Assembly (NCBI RefSeq): GCF_934924865.1
Contig: NZ_OW235315.1
Span: 682,001-746,000 of the forward strand
Reading direction: 5' to 3'
DNA length: 64,000 nucleotides
Origin: Tepidibacter aestuarii
GTDB lineage: Bacteria; Bacillota; Clostridia; Peptostreptococcales; Peptostreptococcaceae
The notes beneath the pieces were generated by a model, which ran no database searches, had not been told where the DNA came from, and saw nothing but the letters and a program-made list of their open reading frames with translations. A program made the translations under genes and the position numbers. Positions 9,514 through 17,719 of this stretch are shown here, piece by piece; position 1 is the stretch's first letter, and the number at the start of each line of letters is the position of its first letter.

Positions 9514-11445
9514 GTGATAAAGGTAAAATTTATGCCAGAAAATATAGAAGTTAGCTGTGAATATAAAGATAATTTACTTGAAATAGCTAGAAAAGGAAAT
9601 GTTTTTATAGATGCACCTTGTAACGGAAATGTATCCTGCGGAAAATGTAAAGTAAAGATTATAAATGGAAGAGTAGACACTAAAAAAACTACTCATATAA
9701 CGGATGAAGAGTTTGATAATGGATATGTGTTAGCATGTAATAGTAAGGTTGTAGAAGATATACAAGTAGAAGTACCTAGTAAATTGTCATCTTCTATGGA
9801 TAAAATGAAAATAGAAGATTCTACTAGCAACGTATATAAGAAACTACTTCAAAAATGTAAAGAATTAATATCTAACAATAACATGGAGTTCAAATCATAT
9901 GTTAGAAAAGATTATGTAAATATAGAATTACCAAATCTTGATGATAATATATCTGATTTTGATAGAATAAAAAGACATTTAAGACATAATTTTGGATATG
10001 AAAAGATCACTTGTAAGATAGAAACTATAAGAAAGGTTCCGAGTACGTTGAGAAAAGGGGACTTTAAAGTTACAATAACTCATATACCAAAAGGAAATAA
10101 TTCTACTAATATAGTAAATATAGAAGAAGGTGATACAACCGATAAGTTCTATGGAGTTGCGCTAGATATAGGAACGACATCGGTGGCAGCATGTATAGTA
10201 GATCTGTGTAAAGGGAAAATAGTGGCCAAAGCTTCTTCGGGAAATGCTCAAATAAAGTATGGTGCAGATGTTATAAATCGAATTATATATTCAACTAAAA
10301 ATGATGGCCTTGAAAAATTAAACAAAGCTATAATACATGAAACTATAAATCCTATTTTGAAAAACATGTACAATGAGTTGGGTATTGATAAAAATGATAT
10401 TGTAGCACTTGTAGCTGGTGGAAATACAACAATGACGCATTTGCTTTTGAATGTATATCCTGATTACTTGAGAATGGAACCTTATATACCAGCATTTTCA
10501 AAATCTCCTTACATGCAAGCTAAAGAGCTTGAAATCGAAATTAATAATGATGCATATATATATATAACTCCTTGCGTTGCAAGTTATGTAGGTGGTGACA
10601 TTACAGCAGGTGTATTATCATCAGGAATTTGGTCATCTGATGATAATGTTTTATTCATAGATTTGGGAACAAATGGAGAAATAGTGTTTGGGAATAAAGA
10701 TTATTTAATGACATGTGCTTGCTCTGCTGGACCTGCATTTGAGGGGGGAGAGATAAGCTGTGGAATGAGAGCATCAAGTGGTGCTATTGAGAAGATTAGA
10801 ATAGATAAAAATACATTAGAACCAACTCTTACAATCATATCAAATGATAAGCCGCAGGGAATATGTGGTTCTGGAATAATAGATTTAATAGCAGAAATGC
10901 TTATAAATAATATTATTGATAGAAGAGGAAAAATAAATAAAAATATAGGTTCTGATAGAATAAGATTTGATGAAAATGAAATAGGAGAATATGTACTTGC
11001 TTTTAAAGAAGATTACAATATAGAGAGTGATATAGCTATAACAGAAGTAGATATAGATAGCTTTATAAGAGCTAAGGGAGCTGTTTACTCTGGAATAATG
11101 ACGTTAGTTGAAAGCCTAGGTATGGATTTTGACATGATAGATAAAGTATTGATAGCTGGAGGTATAGGAAGTAGCTTGAATATAGAAAAATCTATACTAA
11201 TAGGAATGCTTCCAGATGTAGATAAAACAAAATATTCTTATATAGGAAATAGCTCTTTGATGGGATGTTATCTTGCTTTAACTAGTGAGGATGCAAGATG
11301 TAAGCTTGAGGAATGTTCAGATTCTATGACTTATGTAGAACTTAGCGTATATCCAAGTTATATGGATGAGTTTATATCAGCTTGTTTTTTACCGCATACT
11401 GATATAGAAAAATTTCCTAGTGTAAAACATATGTTGGGGTGTTAG
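9514..11445 (+). CDS. acsV: Corrinoid-protein reductive activator (RACo/AcsV-like)
   Basis: This 643-residue protein has an N-terminal plant-type [2Fe-2S] ferredoxin domain (Cys36-x5-Cys42-x2-Cys45 plus the later Cys in VLACNSK). A linker and a C-terminal ASKHA ATPase follow (ALDIGTTSVAA phosphate-1 motif, LFIDLGTNGEIV phosphate-2 motif, and VLIAGGIGSS). This is the architecture of RACo, which uses ATP to reduce inactive Co(II) corrinoid on CFeSP. I start it at GTG 9514, seven bases after GGAGGG. A longer TTG start at 9499 would lie inside the terminator T-run. The AcsV assignment rests on domain order and neighbourhood. Confidence 0.9.
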   Translation: MIKVKFMPENIEVSCEYKDNLLEIARKGNVFIDAPCNGNVSCGKCKVKIINGRVDTKKTTHITDEEFDNGYVLACNSKVVEDIQVEVPSKLSSSMDKMKIEDSTSNVYKKLLQKCKELISNNNMEFKSYVRKDYVNIELPNLDDNISDFDRIKRHLRHNFGYEKITCKIETIRKVPSTLRKGDFKVTITHIPKGNNSTNIVNIEEGDTTDKFYGVALDIGTTSVAACIVDLCKGKIVAKASSGNAQIKYGADVINRIIYSTKNDGLEKLNKAIIHETINPILKNMYNELGIDKNDIVALVAGGNTTMTHLLLNVYPDYLRMEPYIPAFSKSPYMQAKELEIEINNDAYIYITPCVASYVGGDITAGVLSSGIWSSDDNVLFIDLGTNGEIVFGNKDYLMTCACSAGPAFEGGEISCGMRASSGAIEKIRIDKNTLEPTLTIISNDKPQGICGSGIIDLIAEMLINNIIDRRGKINKNIGSDRIRFDENEIGEYVLAFKEDYNIESDIAITEVDIDSFIRAKGAVYSGIMTLVESLGMDFDMIDKVLIAGGIGSSLNIEKSILIGMLPDVDKTKYSYIGNSSLMGCYLALTSEDARCKLEECSDSMTYVELSVYPSYMDEFISACFLPHTDIEKFPSVKHMLGC

Positions 11446-11446
11446 T

Positions 11447-12313
11447 ATGAAGCTTGAAGACAAGATGAGTAGAGCTCTTAAAATTAAAGAAAGTAACTTT
11501 GGGAAAAATATTATATTTTCATATCCAAATAAGACATTAGCTGTTACTACTACAGGAAATGATTGTAGTCTAAAATGTGCTCATTGCAATGGACACTATC
11601 TTAAAAATATGACGGATATAAATGAAATAGATGAAAAGATTAAGCACAGAAATATTGATAGCTTTTTGATAAGCGGGGGGTGCTCTTTTGATGGGCAGGT
11701 ACCTATTATAAATCATATAAAAGATATTGAGGTTTTAAAAAATAAGGGATACAAAATTAATGCTCATCTAGGTCTTATGGATGAGCATGATATAAAAAAA
11801 ATATCAGGTTATATAGATGTAGCTTCTTTCGATATTTTATTGAACGATGAAACTATAAAAAATGTATATAAAATAGATAAGAAAAAACAAGATTATATAA
11901 AATCATACGAGATATTAAAAAAATATACTAGAGTAGTTCCTCATATTTGCATAGGCATAGACTCTGGTCAAATAAAAGGAGAGTACGATGCTTTAGAATA
12001 TTTAGAAACTCAAAATCCGGATAGTATAACGTTTATAGTTTTAATTCCAACTAAAGGAACCGAGTTTGAGAAAATTCAACCACCTAAAATAGAAGATGTA
12101 ATAGAGATTATATGTGAAGCTAGAATGAAATTTCCTAACATACACATAAACTTAGGGTGTATGAGACCAAGAGGTAAATATAGAAAACAATTAGATAAGA
12201 TGGCTATATTAAGCGGAATAAATAATATAGTAATGCCGTCTAAAGAAGCTATAGAAGAAGCCATGAACATAAAGTGTAATATACAAAAGCTAGAAAGGTG
12301 TTGTGTATTATGA
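11447..12313 (+). CDS. Radical SAM protein, candidate half of a two-protein lipoyl synthase (LipS1/LipS2 type)
   Basis: This 288-residue radical SAM enzyme has its cluster motif Cys-x3-Cys-x2-Cys in NDCSLKCAHCNG and a glycine-rich SGGCSFDG strand. The C-terminus is Cys-containing (ERCCVL). It starts one base after the acsV stop and overlaps the next radical SAM gene by ATGA, so the three are translationally linked. An octanoyltransferase-like gene follows and gcvH precedes. From published archaeal and bacterial work, two cooperating radical SAM proteins (LipS1 and LipS2) can replace LipA. This pair with gcvH and a lipoyl-transfer gene fits that set. The functional call is an inference; the radical SAM assignment is secure. 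Confidence 0.7.
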   Translation: MKLEDKMSRALKIKESNFGKNIIFSYPNKTLAVTTTGNDCSLKCAHCNGHYLKNMTDINEIDEKIKHRNIDSFLISGGCSFDGQVPIINHIKDIEVLKNKGYKINAHLGLMDEHDIKKISGYIDVASFDILLNDETIKNVYKIDKKKQDYIKSYEILKKYTRVVPHICIGIDSGQIKGEYDALEYLETQNPDSITFIVLIPTKGTEFEKIQPPKIEDVIEIICEARMKFPNIHINLGCMRPRGKYRKQLDKMAILSGINNIVMPSKEAIEEAMNIKCNIQKLERCCVL

Positions 12314-13266
12314 TAAATCTATCTTATGGAAGTGCTATTGAACTTGGGTTGGTTAATGCTACTATGGAAATAAACCCTACTACTGCTTATATAATGATTG
12401 GAAATGGATGTGATAATAAGTGTGCTTTTTGTTCTCAATCAATAGAGAGTACATCTAGAAAAGATAGACTTTCTAGAGTCCTTTGGCCCGAATTTAGTAA
12501 AGAGGAGTCACTAAAAGCTCTGCTAAATTATAGTGGAGAAAATATAAAGCGAATTTGCATTCAAGCTATGGGAACTGATGAAGCATTAAAACAGTCAAAG
12601 GAATTTATAAAATACATAAAGCAAAGTCTTAAATTTCCAATATCTTTGTCGGCAAAGGTTGAGACTGAAGAGGAGGTTAAAGAGGTATTTGATATTGGTG
12701 TAGACAAGATAGGTCTTGCAATAGACGCCGCAAATAAAGAACTATATGAAAAGATAAAGGGAAATAATTTTTATAAAAAAGTAAAATTTATAAAGGAAAT
12801 GGCAAGTAGATATAAAGGAAAGATAAGTACTCACATAATAGTAGGTCTTGGAGAAAGTCATGAGGATATATTTGATTTATATCAGGACTTTATTAATAAT
12901 AACGTAACTGTAAGCCTTTTTGCATTTACGCCTATTAAAGGGACTAAACTTGAAAATCAGAAACAGCCAAGCATAAATGACTATAGAAAGATCCAACTTA
13001 TGACATACTTAATAAAGCGTGGACATAAAAAACAAGATTTTAAGTTCATAAATAGAGAATTAAAAGAGATAAATAATATAAGACCGGAAGAAAATGATGA
13101 TATAAAAAGAGGAATACCTTTTATAATATCTGGATGCAAAGGTTGTAACAGACCATATTATAACGAGAGACCTGGAGGAACTATATATAATTATTCCAGA
13201 CAATTAACAGATAAAGAATGCTTAAGAGCTATATCAGAGCTTGAAATGAACATAGAGGTGGTATAA
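12310..13266 (+). CDS. Radical SAM protein, second candidate LipS-type lipoyl synthase subunit
   Basis: This 318-residue protein is biotin-synthase-like. The radical SAM motif Cys-x3-Cys-x2-Cys appears in GNGCDNKCAFCSQ, and a Cys pair near the C-terminus (GCKGCNRPYYNERPGG) could hold an auxiliary cluster. The start is ATG 12310, overlapping the upstream stop as ATGA; a start at 12298 is possible but lacks good spacing. An auxiliary cluster that donates sulfur is expected of a lipoyl synthase. Together with the preceding gene, gcvH and the LipM-like gene it supports a LipS1/LipS2-type system, though biotin-synthase-like or other thiolation roles cannot be excluded. Confidence 0.7.
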   Translation: MINLSYGSAIELGLVNATMEINPTTAYIMIGNGCDNKCAFCSQSIESTSRKDRLSRVLWPEFSKEESLKALLNYSGENIKRICIQAMGTDEALKQSKEFIKYIKQSLKFPISLSAKVETEEEVKEVFDIGVDKIGLAIDAANKELYEKIKGNNFYKKVKFIKEMASRYKGKISTHIIVGLGESHEDIFDLYQDFINNNVTVSLFAFTPIKGTKLENQKQPSINDYRKIQLMTYLIKRGHKKQDFKFINRELKEINNIRPEENDDIKRGIPFIISGCKGCNRPYYNERPGGTIYNYSRQLTDKECLRAISELEMNIEVV

Positions 13267-14079
13267 TTGCAAAAGTGGAGAGTAATAAGAAATAGGGCAT
13301 ACGATGGATATATGAATATGGCTATAGACGAAGCTATTATGAATGCATATAAAGAAGAAAGAGTAGACCCTACTATAAGATTTTATACTTGGAAACCAGC
13401 TTGTGTTAGTATAGGATATTTTCAAAAAATGGAAGACGAAATAGATATAAATATATGCAAAAAACTTGGAGTTGATTTTGTTAGAAGAACAACAGGAGGA
13501 AGGGCAGTTTTGCATGATAATGAACTTACATACAGCATAGTTGTAGATGAAAAGAATCCATTGATGGATGGAGGAATAATGCAAACTTATAGGTATATAA
13601 GTGAAGGACTGGCAAATGGACTTAAGGTGAGTGGCGTGGATATAGATCCACTAACTCGAGCTCATAAAGATATAAAAAGTGATAAAAGTGCTGTATGCTT
13701 TAATTCTAAGTCTCATTATGAAATAAGTATAAATAATAAAAAGGTAGTCGGCAGCGCTCAAACTAGGAAGGAAGGAATAATTCTACAACATGGATCTATT
13801 GTTTTAGATTTTGATGTAGATAAATTGATCTCTATTATAAAAATAGATGAGTCAAAGAAAGAAAAGTTAAAAAGAGTAACATTGAAAAAAGCTAGCGGAA
13901 TAGAAAATGAACTAGGAAAGAAAGTAGATATAAACATTTTACAGGAAAATATCATTAAAGAATTAGAGCAGCATTTTAATATAGAAATATATGAAGATGA
14001 GTTATCTGATTATGAAATAAAACTTGCAAAACAGTTGTATGAAAAATACTCAAATGATGATTGGAATAAAAAGAGATAA
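13267..14079 (+). CDS. lipM: Octanoyltransferase / lipoate-protein ligase family protein (LipM-like)
   Basis: This 270-residue BPL/LplA-fold protein has RRTTGGRAVLHDNELTYS and VVGSAQTRKEGIILQHGS, the substrate-site motifs of the family. A Cys in SAVCFNSKSHYE sits where LipM octanoyltransferases carry their catalytic Cys. It would attach an octanoyl or lipoyl group to GcvH. The start is TTG 13267 with GAGGTGG seven bases upstream. It follows the radical SAM pair directly, closing the proposed lipoylation set. LplA-type ligase activity is the alternative; the Cys favours LipM. Confidence 0.75.
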   Translation: MQKWRVIRNRAYDGYMNMAIDEAIMNAYKEERVDPTIRFYTWKPACVSIGYFQKMEDEIDINICKKLGVDFVRRTTGGRAVLHDNELTYSIVVDEKNPLMDGGIMQTYRYISEGLANGLKVSGVDIDPLTRAHKDIKSDKSAVCFNSKSHYEISINNKKVVGSAQTRKEGIILQHGSIVLDFDVDKLISIIKIDESKKEKLKRVTLKKASGIENELGKKVDINILQENIIKELEQHFNIEIYEDELSDYEIKLAKQLYEKYSNDDWNKKR

Positions 14080-14081
14080 TA

Positions 14082-14110
14082 TTGATAAAACAAAATTAAC
14101 ATGTTATACT
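14082..14110 (+). promoter_or_regulatory. Candidate sigma-A promoter for cooT
   Basis: TTGATA at 14082-14087, a 17-base spacer, then TATACT at 14105-14110. The predicted start is near 14117, giving a leader of about 105 nt before cooT that contains the hairpin at 14149. Confidence 0.6.
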
Positions 14111-14148
14111 TTAATAAGAAGATAATAGAATAATACATAGAGATCATG

Positions 14149-14195
14149 AAGATTTCTTTAAGGCTTTTTGAAGAGAGCTTTAAGGGAATCTTTTT
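14149..14195 (+). terminator. Terminator/attenuator in the cooT leader
   Basis: A 17-bp stem with three G-U pairs has left arm 14149-14165 (AAGATTTCTTTAAGGCT) and right arm 14176-14192, running into a T-tract to 14195. It lies downstream of the promoter at 14082 and 27 bases before the cooT start codon, so it may act as an attenuator rather than only ending lipM transcription. No known riboswitch class was recognised. Confidence 0.65.
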
Positions 14196-14222
14196 GTCTA
14201 TTAATAGGGGAGGAATTATAAA

Positions 14223-14411
14223 ATGTGTGAATCAACAGCTTATTTATGTAAAGAAGATGGTCTTGAAAAAGTAATGGAAAATGTAGTGTATATGAAGCCT
14301 GAAAATGGAAAAGTATACTTGGCAGACTTATTAGGAGATCAAAAAATTATAGATGGTGAAGTTAAAGAAATTAGACTTATAGATCACAAAATAATTATAG
14401 AAGAGAAGTAA
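14223..14411 (+). CDS. cooT: CooT family nickel-binding protein
   Basis: This 62-residue single-domain protein begins MCESTAYL, the Cys2-containing start of the CooT family, with Cys2 the known nickel ligand. CooT binds Ni(II) and assists maturation of CO dehydrogenase. Its position after the CODH/ACS cluster, plus CooC at 2926 and a His-rich protein at 14862, supports nickel delivery to CODH/ACS. GGGGAGG lies ahead of the ATG. A leader hairpin upstream suggests attenuation control. Confidence 0.85.
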   Translation: MCESTAYLCKEDGLEKVMENVVYMKPENGKVYLADLLGDQKIIDGEVKEIRLIDHKIIIEEK

Positions 14412-14434
14412 ATAATAAACTTGGGGGATAAAAT

Positions 14435-14851
14435 ATGATTATAGCTGTAGTTGACGGAATGGGTGGAGGAATAGGATCTCAAATAGTGAGTAGTTTAAGA
14501 GATGAATTACCTTCTTACATAGAAATATACGGACTTGGAACTAACTCGATAGCAACTTCATCTATGATGAAAAGCCATGCTAATAAAGGAGCTACAGGTG
14601 AGAATGCTATATGTGTATCTTCTAAAAAAGCAAATGTTATAATAGGACCGATGTCTATAGTTATTCCGAATTCTATGATGGGTGAGGTTACAAGTAGAAT
14701 GAGTGAAGCTATATCAGATTCAGAAGCATTAAAAATATTATTGCCTTTGATTCCAGAAGATTTTGAACTTGTAGGACTTGAAAATAAACCTTTAATTCTT
14801 TTGATAAAGGATGCTGTAAAGCTTATAAAAAAAGAATTTAATATAAAATAG
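14435..14851 (+). CDS. DUF3842 family protein
   Basis: This 138-residue protein starts MIIAVVDGMGGGIGSQIVSSL, a Rossmann-like glycine-rich loop, and matches the DUF3842 pattern. No enzymatic function is established. It sits between cooT and the His-rich protein, in one run with short gaps (23 and 10 bases), so a role in metallocentre maturation is possible by association only. GGGGGA precedes the start. Confidence 0.75.
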   Translation: MIIAVVDGMGGGIGSQIVSSLRDELPSYIEIYGLGTNSIATSSMMKSHANKGATGENAICVSSKKANVIIGPMSIVIPNSMMGEVTSRMSEAISDSEALKILLPLIPEDFELVGLENKPLILLIKDAVKLIKKEFNIK

Positions 14852-14861
14852 GGGGATAAAT

Positions 14862-15152
14862 ATGAATAAATTTGAAAAGAGATACCATCATACTAATGAT
14901 CATGATCATGAAATTTCTGGTCATCATCACAGTCTTCATTCTCATAATGATGAAGACAAGGAAGAAAAAACTTTAAGAGTTCTTTTAGCACATTGGGTTA
15001 AGCATAATAAATCTCATGAGGAGAGTTTTAAAGAGTGGGCTGATAAATCAAAAGAAATGGGTAAAGATGAAGTTGCTAAGAATATAGAAAAAGCCATAGA
15101 ATATATGGAAAAAGCTAATGACATGTTAGTAGAAGCTAAAAAAAATATGTAA
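14862..15152 (+). CDS. Histidine-rich small protein, possible nickel chaperone
   Basis: This 96-residue protein has an N-terminal His/Asp-rich stretch (residues about 8-32, with HDHDHE-like and GHHHSLHSH segments), followed by a mostly helical charged domain. The His block resembles metal-storage tails of nickel chaperones such as CooJ or HypB. The rest (VLLAHWVKHNKSHEESF) fits a small family of uncharacterised clostridial proteins. Its place at the end of the cooT run suggests nickel buffering for CODH/ACS. There is no signal peptide, so it is cytoplasmic. Function is inferred from composition and neighbours. Confidence 0.7.
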   Translation: MNKFEKRYHHTNDHDHEISGHHHSLHSHNDEDKEEKTLRVLLAHWVKHNKSHEESFKEWADKSKEMGKDEVAKNIEKAIEYMEKANDMLVEAKKNM

Positions 15153-15156
15153 TTTT

Positions 15157-15199
15157 AATATCATATTAACCATTGACAAGCTTTGGTTAATATGATATT
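15157..15199 (+). repeat. 16-bp perfect inverted repeat enclosing the tRNA promoter -35
   Basis: AATATCATATTAACCA (15157-15172) and its exact reverse complement (15184-15199) flank an 11-base loop that begins with TTGACA. It may terminate the upstream run and/or act as an operator; the following bases (ATTATTTT) are only moderately T-rich. Confidence 0.75.
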
Positions 15200-15201
15200 A
15201 T
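15173..15201 (+). promoter_or_regulatory. Promoter of the tRNA-Gly/tRNA-Ser operon
   Basis: TTGACA (15173-15178), 17-base spacer, TATTAT (15196-15201). The predicted start near 15208 is 17 bases before tRNA-Gly. The -35 is in the loop of the inverted repeat and the -10 overlaps its right arm. Confidence 0.75.
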
Positions 15202-15224
15202 TATTTTAGTCAAGTGAACAATAT

Positions 15225-15298
15225 GCGGGTGTAGCTCAGTGGTAGAGTTCCGGCCTTCCAAGCCGGCTGCGAGGGTTCGACTCCCTTCACCCGCTCCA
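15225..15298 (+). tRNA. tRNA-Gly (anticodon TCC)
   Basis: Cloverleaf with acceptor GCGGGTG/CACCCGC, anticodon stem CCGGC/GCCGG with loop CTTCCAA (anticodon TCC), T-loop GGTTCGACTCC and an encoded CCA end. Confidence 0.96.
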
Positions 15299-15301
15299 TA
15301 T

Positions 15302-15392
15302 GGAGAAGTACTCAAGTGGCTGAAGAGGCTCCCCTGCTAAGGGAGTAGGTCTTTTACGGGGCGCGAGGGTTCAAATCCCTCCTTCTCCGCCA
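15302..15392 (+). tRNA. tRNA-Ser (anticodon GCT)
   Basis: 91-base class II tRNA: acceptor GGAGAAG/CTTCTCC, anticodon stem CTCCC/GGGAG with loop CTGCTAA (anticodon GCT), a long variable arm, T-loop GGTTCAAATCC and an encoded CCA. It starts 3 bases after tRNA-Gly and is therefore co-transcribed with it. Confidence 0.96.
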
Positions 15393-15396
15393 GTAT

Positions 15397-15430
15397 TAAA
15401 ACAACTTATATTAATATAAGTTGTTTTTTT
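15397..15430 (+). terminator. Intrinsic terminator of the tRNA operon
   Basis: AAACAACTTATA / TATAAGTTGTTT hairpin with a TTAA loop, ending in a T-run, directly after tRNA-Ser. Confidence 0.9.
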
Positions 15431-15582
15431 ATTAACATAAAAACTTGTTTAAAGCATACAAAAATGTAATAATACATAAGATTATGTTTAATCATATAAA
15501 AAATAGGTATAGCATAAAATATTATAATAAGAAGTATCTTTGATTTAAAGTTGAATTGATTAATCTTAAATTGGAGGACGAA

Positions 15583-16650
15583 ATGTTAAATAGAATAAAA
15601 AGTAATATAGAGAATGAAAAGATTAAGATGCAGAATGATGAGTTGAGAATAGAAAATGTTAATTTAAACAAAGAACTTCAAGAGTATAAAGCTACAAATT
15701 GGATATTAAGTCAGGTTATAAAAGCATCTGGAACTATTGATTCTTTTGAAGGGTTAATGAGAAATATTACAGATATACTTATGGGAGTTTTAGGTGTAGA
15801 TACATGCAGTATATGGATGAAGAGCAATAGTATAAATAGATACACATCTTATTCAAGAAGTATATACAACAGTAATGAATATGAGATAAATAGCTGCAGT
15901 TACTTTCCGGATGATATTTTAAAAATAAAAGAAACTAAGACGTTGGATGTAAGCAATAAAAACTTTAGTTTCTGTAAAGGTCAAAATGTTAACTCTATAT
16001 TAATATCTCCGTTAGATGATTTTAGAACTAATATAAGGATGGGCGTTATAATATTGGAGCATAGAAATAAGAATTTTTTTAATAAAAATACTAAGAGTTT
16101 CTTCGATATACTTTCTATACAATTAAGTATAGCGGCTGTTAATTCTAAGTTGTTTGAAAGAGTAAATGAAATAACAAACAAAGATCCTCTTACAAGATGT
16201 TATAATAGAAAATATTTTGAAAAAATTATTTCGGAAGATTTATCAGAACGAGAGTATACACTAGCTGTATTTGATTTAGATAATTTTAAGATAATAAATG
16301 ATTTATTTGGTCATAAAAAAGGCGACGATGTATTGATATATATAAGTGAAATGGCAAGAAAAATAATTGAAGATCACGAAGGTTATTTAATACGTATAGG
16401 CGGAGATGAATTTGTTATTATATTGTATAAGTCGATTGAGGAGTCTATTGGAATACTAGAAAAGTTGAGACAAGGCGTACCAAATCTTGATATAATAAGA
16501 GATACAGGTCTAGATATAACTATGACTATAGGTGTTGCATCTTCAAAATTAGTAGATGGAGCTGATAAAATATTTAATCTTGCAGATATGGCACTTATAG
16601 AGGGTAAGAAAAATAATTGCAAAAATAAAATTCATATAGCTTCAATCTGA
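15583..16650 (+). CDS. Diguanylate cyclase with GAF-like and GGDEF domains
   Basis: This 355-residue protein has an N-terminal coiled-coil-like segment (about residues 1-40, rich in Glu/Lys/Asn). A GAF-like sensor region follows (about 50-190; VDTCSIWMKS ... VIILEHRNKNFF), then a GGDEF domain with the intact active-site motif RIGGDEF. The GGDEF domain makes cyclic di-GMP. No RxxD inhibitory site stands five residues before GGDEF, so product inhibition may be absent. No transmembrane helix is seen. I use ATG 15583 because GGAGG lies 6 bases upstream; an earlier TTG at 15556 has no ribosome-binding site. The ligand of the GAF region is unknown. Confidence 0.88.
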   Translation: MLNRIKSNIENEKIKMQNDELRIENVNLNKELQEYKATNWILSQVIKASGTIDSFEGLMRNITDILMGVLGVDTCSIWMKSNSINRYTSYSRSIYNSNEYEINSCSYFPDDILKIKETKTLDVSNKNFSFCKGQNVNSILISPLDDFRTNIRMGVIILEHRNKNFFNKNTKSFFDILSIQLSIAAVNSKLFERVNEITNKDPLTRCYNRKYFEKIISEDLSEREYTLAVFDLDNFKIINDLFGHKKGDDVLIYISEMARKIIEDHEGYLIRIGGDEFVIILYKSIEESIGILEKLRQGVPNLDIIRDTGLDITMTIGVASSKLVDGADKIFNLADMALIEGKKNNCKNKIHIASI

Positions 16651-16686
16651 AAAAATGTATCTCAAAACATAGAGATACATTTTTTT
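16651..16686. terminator. Bidirectional terminator between convergent genes
   Basis: AAAAAATGTATCTC / GAGATACATTTTTT palindrome between the GGDEF gene (+) and the nuclease gene (-). It has A- and T-runs on both sides, so it works on either strand. Confidence 0.85.
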
Positions 16687-16695
16687 ATTGGAATT

Positions 16696-17601
16696 TTAAA
16701 AAATATTTTTGAATAAGTGAGATGCTACAGATAATATGTTGTCTTCTAAAACATCGGAGTCTATTTTTAGTGGAACTATTTTATCGTGTTTAAAGAATAC
16801 AACTTTATTATTATTAGATGTTGTCGCATATGATACATTTAATTCTACTGTAATTTTTTGATTAGAGCCTAGTATGGAATACTCATCTTCATATATCTGT
16901 ATGTTAATAGGTATAATATCTTTGGACATATATTCTATATAGATAAAATTGCCTTTGAATTTATATTTTGATAGTTTTAATTTTAGATTTGTATCTAGAT
17001 AATCTATATTTAGGTACGTTTCGCTTGAATCGATTATGTCTTGTACTTTAAATAATTTTGCTAAGTAATAGATATCTTCGTAATTGTGAAGAAGTATCTT
17101 TTTCTTTAATGATTCATTTTTAGTTGATTCAAATTCTTTGTACATATCAACACTTTCTTTTCCTGATATAGTATCCTCTCTTTTTATATCCAATAAACTC
17201 TCTACTGTTTTTAATTTGCAGTTTTCAAGATTTAATTTTTTTTGATATGGTTTTACTATTTTGAGTATATCCATATCGTTAGTTTTATCTATAAAGAAAT
17301 TTAAATCGTTTTTTTCAAACCTTTTATTTAAAAAAGGAATATCAAATCTATGTCCATTAAATGTTATGTGCTTATCAAATGTTTTAAATACTTCTTTGAA
17401 ATAAAATAAAAGTTCCTTTTCATCATCAGTATTGTGTGCAAAAAATTGCTTGATTATTGTTTGGTTATCTTTTATATATAATATACCTATTAATATTACT
17501 TTGTTGTACTTAGGACTAAGACCTGTGGTTTCTATGTCAAATACACAAGTATTTTTAGGGATATCTATTATTTCGTCTATTTTATAGGTTATAACTTCCA
17601 T
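16696..17601 (-). CDS. Ribonuclease H-like (DEDD) exonuclease domain protein, YprB-like
   Basis: This 301-residue protein has a DEDD-type exonuclease core. CVFDIETTGLSP gives the first Asp-x-Glu, FNGHRFDIPFL the second Asp, and LLHNYEDIYYLAKL the final His/Asp pair. It belongs to the YprB-like RNase_H_2 family and probably degrades single-stranded DNA or RNA 3' ends. The start ATG at 17601 is preceded by GAGGTG. It is divergent from the helicase gene at 17720, which could mean shared regulation in DNA repair, but that is inference. The substrate is not known. Confidence 0.75.
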   Translation of the reverse strand: MEVITYKIDEIIDIPKNTCVFDIETTGLSPKYNKVILIGILYIKDNQTIIKQFFAHNTDDEKELLFYFKEVFKTFDKHITFNGHRFDIPFLNKRFEKNDLNFFIDKTNDMDILKIVKPYQKKLNLENCKLKTVESLLDIKREDTISGKESVDMYKEFESTKNESLKKKILLHNYEDIYYLAKLFKVQDIIDSSETYLNIDYLDTNLKLKLSKYKFKGNFIYIEYMSKDIIPINIQIYEDEYSILGSNQKITVELNVSYATTSNNNKVVFFKHDKIVPLKIDSDVLEDNILSVASHLFKNIF

Positions 17602-17719
17602 TTAAATCACCTCGAGTAGTTTTGCTTTTGTTAAATATGACTATAATAATAATATCATATAGATTTTGATGCTTGAATGAGAATTTTAAAAGTTATATTA
17701 TAGTAATTAGGTGATGAAT

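Noticed and set aside
13234..13584. 116-codon open frame antisense to the LipM-like gene
   Set aside because: Low-complexity translation, no start signal, fully within a conserved gene on the other strand.
15153..15210. Inverted repeat considered as an attachment site beside the tRNA genes
   Set aside because: No integrase gene, no second copy of a tRNA 3' end and no phage-like genes are nearby; promoter and terminator roles explain it.
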